Shown piece after piece: positions 58,731 through 64,000 of a stretch of DNA of 64,000 bases. Both the position numbers and the translations under genes were made by a program. The notes under the pieces are model-generated. The model was not told the origin of the DNA, did not search any database, and saw only the letters and a list, made by a program, of their open reading frames with translations. Position 1 is the first letter of the stretch. Every line of letters begins with the position of its first letter. Location: the NCBI GenBank assembly GCA_963920665.1, contig OY987269.1, forward strand, positions 5,396,501 through 5,460,500, given 5' to 3'. This stretch comes from Straminergon stramineum (lineage: Eukaryota > Streptophyta > Bryopsida > Hypnales > Calliergonaceae).

Positions 58731-59240
58731 TTATTGTTCTTTGTTGGGTTTTACTACAATTTGTTGGATTTTATTGTAATTTGTTGGATCTTACTATAAT
58801 TTGTTGGGTTTTATTGTAATTTGTTGGATTTTATTGTAATTTGTTGGATTTTATTGTAATTTGTTGGATCTTACTATATTTTGTTGGATTTTACTGTAAT
58901 TCATTGGCATTCAATATAGTTTTGTGGGGTTTTAATATAATTTGTTGGGCATTTTTGTAATTTTTTGGATTTTATTGCAATTTGTTGTGTTTTATTATAA
59001 TTTGTTGGGTTTTCCTGTGATTCGTTGGGTTTTCCTGTGATTCGTTGGGTTTTACTGTAATTTGTTGGATTTTACTGCAATTTGTTGGGTTTTACTGCAA
59101 TTTGTTGGGTTTTACTGTAATTTTTGGGTTTTACTGCAATTTGTTGGGTTTTACTGTAATTTGTTGGGTTTTACTGCAATTTGTTGGGTTTTACTGCAAT
59201 TTGTTGGGTTTTACTGCAATTTGTTGGTAATCTGTTGGGT
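58731..59240 (+). repeat. 20-bp minisatellite, about 25 units
   Basis: The unit is TTTTACTGCAATTTGTTGGG, with TTTTATTGTAATTTGTTGGA variants at the 5' end and more uniform copies at the 3' end. Because 20 is not a multiple of 3, it produces repetitive frames such as CNLLGFTVI in several phases. These are not genes. Confidence 0.95.
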
Positions 59241-59865
59241 CGGTGGTTCCAGAATTCCGTCCATCACTGCCCCCAAAATATCACGGACCTTGTGACCATG
59301 ATATGGTAAGCATCTGGCCCAGAAATTATTGCCACTTTCTTCGATACAGTTGTAAGCTTACCGCCTGTTTAGTGCCCGTGAAGAATGACAGATATCTCGG
59401 TGGGGTTCAGGGGATGGGCGGGATGCATGACTGCATGAGGGCCTTTGGATTTCCACCGGGATTTCTGGTCAGTGCCTGGTGGCAGACTTTGGATGTCCAT
59501 CCATCCCAAGTCCCAAGTCCCAAATGCATCTCCTTTAAGTTAAGCTTACATTGCCACCAAAAAGGGACTTTTTCATTTGGCCATGTGGTGTTGTTGTGGG
59601 GTTTTAAGTTCCCCATTTTTCCTGCTCTTCCTGATTTGTTAACTTACCTTATTAAGGGATGCATGGTGTCCCCGTTGTGACCATCAATGGTATGATGGGG
59701 GCCATGGGGCATCCGTGATGAGGTGGACTTCCATGGGTCTTGTGCTGGGAAATCCTACCATTTGGGATTCGACGCAGGAAACGCACCCTTTGGGTGTGAC
59801 AACAGTTAAAAAAAAATACTGTTGGTCACGTGTCCCCCACAGCTATGTCCTTGTCACATGGCCAG
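59241..59865. other. Unassigned GC-richer segment inside copy I
   Basis: A 145-codon frame (59243-59680, +) crosses this segment, but I see no domain in it and an overlapping frame runs on the opposite strand. It may be a captured fragment or part of an unrecognised insertion. Confidence 0.3.
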
Positions 59866-60107
59866 GGCCGGGGTGGATTTGACCCCCTAGCTTGTCCCCA
59901 AGTAAAAACCCTGAAATTTTTTATTTTTCACACATGATAAAATTTGCAAATTAAGAATTCATATTTGCAATTAGAGGCCCCAAATTCACTACAGTAGGAG
60001 GGGTAGAGAAGATAAATTAATGAAGCACAAAATAGGGGGGCTTTTTTTTTACATGCACCCCTGGAATGACTTGGGGGAACGAGTGAGGGGGTCGATCTAT
60101 CCTGGCC
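59866..60107. mobile_element. GGCCGGGG-ended MITE, copy 2
   Basis: 242 bp. The left end reads GGCCGGGGTGGATTTGACCC and the right end is the complement of GGCCAGGATAGATCGACCCC. The interior is shared with copies 1, 3 and 4. Confidence 0.75.
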
Positions 60108-60350
60108 CATGGCCAATGAGTGGAGGATTGACCTCTTATTGCCCTGTATTTTTACCCCTGGAGAAAACACTGAATTTTTTAAATTTTTTTAACTTGCGAA
60201 GTATGATAAAAATTTGCAAATTCTGTGTTCATATTCGCAGTAAGAGGGATGAAATTAGTTGCAGGAGGTGAAGCAATACAAAATTTAAGCAGTACAAAAT
60301 AGGGGGCAATTTTTACATTTATCCTTGGCCGGGGCAATAAGCTTGATCCA
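60108..60350. mobile_element. GGCCGGGG-ended MITE, copy 3
   Basis: Directly abuts copy 2 in the same orientation. It shares GATAAAAATTTGCAAATTC and ACAAAATAGGGGGCAATTTT. Ends are more worn (GGCCAATGAGTGGAGGATTG on the left). Confidence 0.65.
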
Positions 60351-61416
60351 TTGATTTTCATTCTATTTACTATTACTTTGACCAACTTGGTGATTTCAGT
60401 GGGGCTGGGTGTGTGTATCCTACTGCTAAAGAATGTTACTGTTCCCCATTTTGAATGGCCTAACTACAGTGCAATGTGTCCCTTTTGAGGGGATATTCAG
60501 AGGAGGGGAATGTCACCCACAAACTTAATAAGAGAATAATGAAGTGAATGAATTCGGGGGGGTTTTGTACCTTGCATGACTAGATTTTTAAGGCTTCCCA
60601 TCATCTTGGCATAAAATTATTGTCTTTCACATTTTTTTTCTCTTCAAACACATGGACAATTTCCATTGAAAAGCGGAAAAGGTACAGTGAACCAAAGGCA
60701 CAAACCTTGGCGGTGGAACCCAAGGAACCAGAAATTTTCAACTCAATACTACACTTTCTGAATTCCTAATTTTTTATGTTGAAGAATTGAGTAGGAAGTC
60801 TAGGAATTTAAAAAATAAAATGAAAAAACACTTGATTTTCATTATGTAAAGAATTATTAACTAAAGTAGAAGTAGGTGCAAGATTGAAGGAAAAAATAAA
60901 TCATTAATTGCTCTAAGACTATGGAATTGAAAATCACTAGTCCCAATAGTGAGATTGTTCTAGCAAGCTTACTTAGTTGTGTTGAAATTTTTTGTTTGAA
61001 AAATTGTAAAAATTCGATGAAAAAATGAATCTTACAAGATATTTTTCTAAAAAGATGCTTATTAGAGATTGCCCCCAAAACAAGATTGTCCATAATTTTC
61101 TCATCATAAATTCAAAAAGAACAAATCACTCAATGTTTCCATGTAGAACAAAATACTTTCTAAGATAAAAGAAATTTTTAAAATTTTATTTTGAGTTTCC
61201 ATTTTTTTTTTGCATGGTAAACTTTGTTAAGGGCTTAGGGTGGCATAACTTTTGCTCTTGGGCACTCATTGAAATAAAAATTATACTCCTAGAAAGCTAA
61301 TGTGTTTTCCCATCTTCAAATAATATTACAAAAATTACAACAAAAATTGAGACTATAGGAGCCTACCTTGAAATCCATTTTGTCCCTTGAAGGAACAATG
61401 AGAGTTTAGGGATTAA

Positions 61417-62387
61417 TTGCAAGAAACTATATTTGTCTCTTTACAGAGCATAGCGAGAGATCACTATCCACTCACTTGATAAGTGAACGAATTATTAACT
61501 TCTATATCCATATTTTTTCTAAACATGTTACATTACAATCAGTGTGGGATTATCATATCCCATATCTTGCATTTGTATCTATATGTTGTATCCTACAAGT
61601 ATTCCATATAATATTTGCATTTTATATTTCATATTTGTATGTGTTCCATATGTATTCCATATATTGTACTCGTATCAACCTTGTTTTTGTTTTTGTTTTT
61701 GAGGGGTGGTTGGACAAATGAAGTGTTTCCTTTCTTTCTTTTTGGTTTCTGAGGGTGGTTAATTAATTGATTAGATGTATGTATCTCACTTTTTAAGGGC
61801 TAGTGGAATCTATGACATATGACTAAGTTTTTTCTTCAATTAACCCTAAAAGAATGAGACCTATCACTGAGATATTTTGCCAAAATTAATCCAATTCGTA
61901 GACCAATAGGTGAATTCATTGTTTCTAGAATAATCTCGAAAGTCATCCATCGCCCACTTTGAGACCTTGACATCCTTTCAAGGGTAATCCTTTAAATACA
62001 TGAAAGGACAATTTGTGTCATTGGGATGATTTCATGGAATCCTCAAGGATGGAAAAGAATAATTTCCATCAAATTTTTTATGGGCATTTGCTTAAACCCA
62101 ATTTTCATGTTGGTGCCATGCTCAAATACAAATAATATGCAAATTTTAGAGAAGGTCAGTAATTAGAAATGATATCCTTTTCCTCACAAACAAAAAATTA
62201 ACCAATAAAACCACAATTTTAAAAAGAAATGTAGAAACAAAAATTGGAGAAAATACATGTAACCAACTTTGTCATGTGTCTCAACATCACCGAAAAAAAG
62301 GAATTTGATTGGTTAATGCATTTAGATTTGGGATTGCTAATGAATATGAATAGGACACTTGAAGGGCACTCTTCAAGGGCCAACGAG
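61417..62387. other. AT-rich spacer
   Basis: No gene recognised. Confidence 0.4.
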
Positions 62388-62612
62388 GATTGACCCCCTT
62401 AGTGCTCCATATTCTAGCCCTATACAAAACACAACCCATTTTTATTTGCTACCCATGATAAAAATTTTAAATTCTAAGTTCATATTTGCAATTAGAGGCT
62501 CCAAACTCACTCATAGACATGAAGAAATACAAAATTTATGTGGCACAAAATAGGGGGCAATTTTTACATTTACCCTTAAATAGGGGGAATAAGGAGGTCA
62601 ATCCTCCCCCAA
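62388..62612. mobile_element. GGCCGGGG-ended MITE, copy 4
   Basis: Left end GGCCAACGAGGATTGACCCC, right end the complement GGGGGAGGATTGACCTCC. The interior matches copy 3 (CACAAAATAGGGGGCAATTT). Confidence 0.65.
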
Positions 62613-63208
62613 TTTAAAAAAAATATTTGTCATCAATTTGCACCAAAATAATGGGCCCTGCCCCAAGCCCTTAGAACAAAAAAAAATACAATCTTCGATA
62701 CAATTGCCAAAAAACTTCAAATTAAAAAAATCTTGGATGAAATTGCCAGATTGTGGATGAAAACAAAATTGTGGATATGTGATATGTGCTATTTTCTTTC
62801 CAATATGTGGATGAATGTTGAAATTTGGAGCATCACTATGACATCTACTATTGGCACTTTGGTACTTCTCAAAAAATGCAAAAACAAACTGATCCTGCCT
62901 GGGCCTTTTTAGGGAGCTGAGGTCTCTGTACCCTAATAGATGAATGAAAAACTGTGTGGATGAAATCATGACGGACGAAATTGTGACACAGTGTGCATGG
63001 ATGGATGAAATTAAAATACTCCTTTCACTGTTGGCAGTCAAAAATCTGACTCATCACTCAGCCCCACTCAGCCCCCGGCTGACTCATCATCGTCTTCCTC
63101 CTCCGACAGAACCGTGCCTGCACTTTCAGGAACTGACGATTGTGGCATGCGCGCGCTTCCGTGCTGTTGTTGTTGCAGCTCCGTAGTAGTTGGCTATGGT
63201 GGCCTACC
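62613..63208 (+). other. 5' flank of COX10
   Basis: Contains AT-rich DNA, then from about 63050 a GC-richer leader. The upstream ATG at 63147 is out of frame with COX10. No TATA box is clear. Confidence 0.4.
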
Positions 63209-64000
63209 ATGGCATCCATAGTACTCTTCTTGCGGTCCGCCTCTCGGCCCCTCCTCTCTTCTCGCCCACTTGTGCTGCCTCCACTGGCATTCGCATTCAC
63301 TCGCACTGCCCCTAGTGTTGTGTCCCAGCAGTCGCTGTTGAGTCGTGGCTATGGCGCCCCCGCGAGCATCATCCGTGGGATCGGCCCTGGCGCACTCCAG
63401 GGAAGGATTCGACGGAGCATCGGTTTGGAGAAAATGCTTCTTTCCCGCGGCACTGCCAGTGCTTCCCTTGCGTGCGCCGGAAAGGGAGCAGGTGTGTTGC
63501 AGGGGAAAATTAGGGTTCCTGCCTCGACGGTGGTGTCGACGCTGCGGTGTTACTGGGAGCTTTCCAAGGCGCGGTTGAGTATGCTGGTGGTGACAACGGC
63601 TGGTTTAGGGTTTGTGATGGGGAGTGGGGAGGTGGTGGATTGGGTGGGGTTGGCGTGGACGTCGGCGGGCACCATGATGGCTGCGTGCTCGGCCAATGCG
63701 TTCAACCAGATTATGGAAATTGCGAGCGACGCGCGTATGAAGCGGACGATGCGACGGCCGCTGCCGTCCGGGCGGATTGGCTTGCCGCACGCGGTGGCGT
63801 TTGCGGTTACTATGGGCGTTGGTGGGGTTGCGGCATTGTACTACCAGACGAATGCCTTGACAGCTGAGCTCGGAGCTGCTAATCTTTTGTTGTACACGTT
63901 GGTTTACACGCCGTTGAAGCAAGTGCATTGGATCAATACGTGGGTAGGGGCGGTCGTGGGCGCCATTCCTCCTCTCATGGGCTGGGCGGCGGCGGCGGGG
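63209..64000 (+). CDS. COX10: COX10, protohaem IX farnesyltransferase (partial, 5' part)
   Basis: Transfers a farnesyl group to haem B to make haem O, the precursor of haem A in cytochrome c oxidase. It is a polytopic inner-mitochondrial-membrane protein of the UbiA superfamily. 264 codons are present, and the frame runs open to the window edge. The first ~110 residues are rich in Arg/Ser/Leu with no acids early (MASIVLFLRSASRPLLSSRP), a mitochondrial presequence. The catalytic domain starts at YWELSKARLSMLVV (residue 115). The first prenyl-diphosphate-binding region is NAFNQIMEIASDARMKRTMR (163-182), followed by RPLPSGRI. A second conserved block, YTPLKQVHWINTWVGAVVGA then IPPLMGW, begins at 233. 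The start is the only in-frame ATG before the presequence. Another ATG at residue 76 would remove most of it. Confidence 0.93.
   Translation, partial: MASIVLFLRSASRPLLSSRPLVLPPLAFAFTRTAPSVVSQQSLLSRGYGAPASIIRGIGPGALQGRIRRSIGLEKMLLSRGTASASLACAGKGAGVLQGKIRVPASTVVSTLRCYWELSKARLSMLVVTTAGLGFVMGSGEVVDWVGLAWTSAGTMMAACSANAFNQIMEIASDARMKRTMRRPLPSGRIGLPHAVAFAVTMGVGGVAALYYQTNALTAELGAANLLLYTLVYTPLKQVHWINTWVGAVVGAIPPLMGWAAAAG

Larger units (their letters stand above)
58261..61412. mobile_element. TTAA/CCCCTAAA element, copy I (enlarged)
   Basis: Both ends align with copy B in reverse. The left end CCCTTGAAATCCCAAGG continues like B's right end, and the right end in complement reads TCCCTAAACTCTCATTGTTC then GGGACAAAATGGATTT as in B's left end. 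TTAA flanks both sides (58257-58260 and 61413-61416). At 3.15 kb it is about 2.2 kb longer than B. The extra DNA includes the minisatellite and two GGCCGGGG MITEs. Confidence 0.7.

Noticed and set aside
59045..59295. Repetitive frames with GFTVICW-like units
   Set aside because: They are translations of the 20-bp minisatellite in several phases, not a protein gene.
59243..59680. 145-codon plus-strand frame
   Set aside because: It starts at the edge of the minisatellite, has no domain, overlaps an antisense frame and lies inside a transposon copy. Kept only as an unassigned segment.

Overview
The window is nuclear DNA of a land plant, most likely a bryophyte and probably a moss. The evidence is spliced plant-type genes with canonical GT/AG introns, a C20-polyunsaturated-fatty-acid type ELO elongase that closely resembles the moss delta-6 elongase, and a UPF0193/EVG1 gene, a family tied to organisms with motile cilia (mosses have flagellate sperm). 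The species cannot be named from the sequence alone.

Genes, left to right: a weak unidentified candidate (about 3.6-4.06 kb, +); MHF1/CENP-S (16.1-16.6 kb, +), followed by a broken copy of heat-shock-factor-binding protein (16.85-17.13 kb, +); a seven-exon ELO elongase (18.6-22.96 kb, -); an intronless UPF0193 protein (26.6-28.0 kb, -); tubulin-folding cofactor D in 19 exons (32.75-43.09 kb, +); a six-exon ACT-repeat protein of the ACR9/ACR10 type (47.9-52.3 kb, -); and the first 264 codons of COX10, cut by the window end (63.2 kb onward, +). I assembled the exon models by hand. In every case the splice phases close, and total lengths match the families (ELO 290 aa, TBCD 1278 aa, ACR 422 aa). 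The genes share no pathway: DNA repair/kinetochore, lipid, cilium, tubulin, amino-acid sensing and haem A synthesis are a typical plant mix.

The AT-rich space between genes is mostly decayed, non-autonomous DNA transposons. The main family has ends reading TTAA-CCCCTAAA and TTTAGGGG-TTAA, which resembles piggyBac target duplication. It has at least five recognisable copies, including a nest with four levels of insertion at 6.6-11.1 kb. Others are CACTA-ended MITEs with exact 3-bp target duplications (10.06, 14.14 and 56.38 kb), a GGCCGGGG-ended MITE in four copies, a Stowaway-like MITE, several foldbacks, and a 20-bp minisatellite at 58.7-59.2 kb.

Four of the six complete genes have a short local tandem array at or near their 5' end: MHF1 (280-bp dimer carrying decoy start codons), the elongase (about 320-bp units spanning the exon-1 splice donor), UPF0193 (55-bp repeats about 110 bp upstream of the ATG) and the ACR gene (five diverged units of about 230-270 bp upstream). 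I saw no rRNA or tRNA gene, CRISPR array, organellar block or intact transposase.
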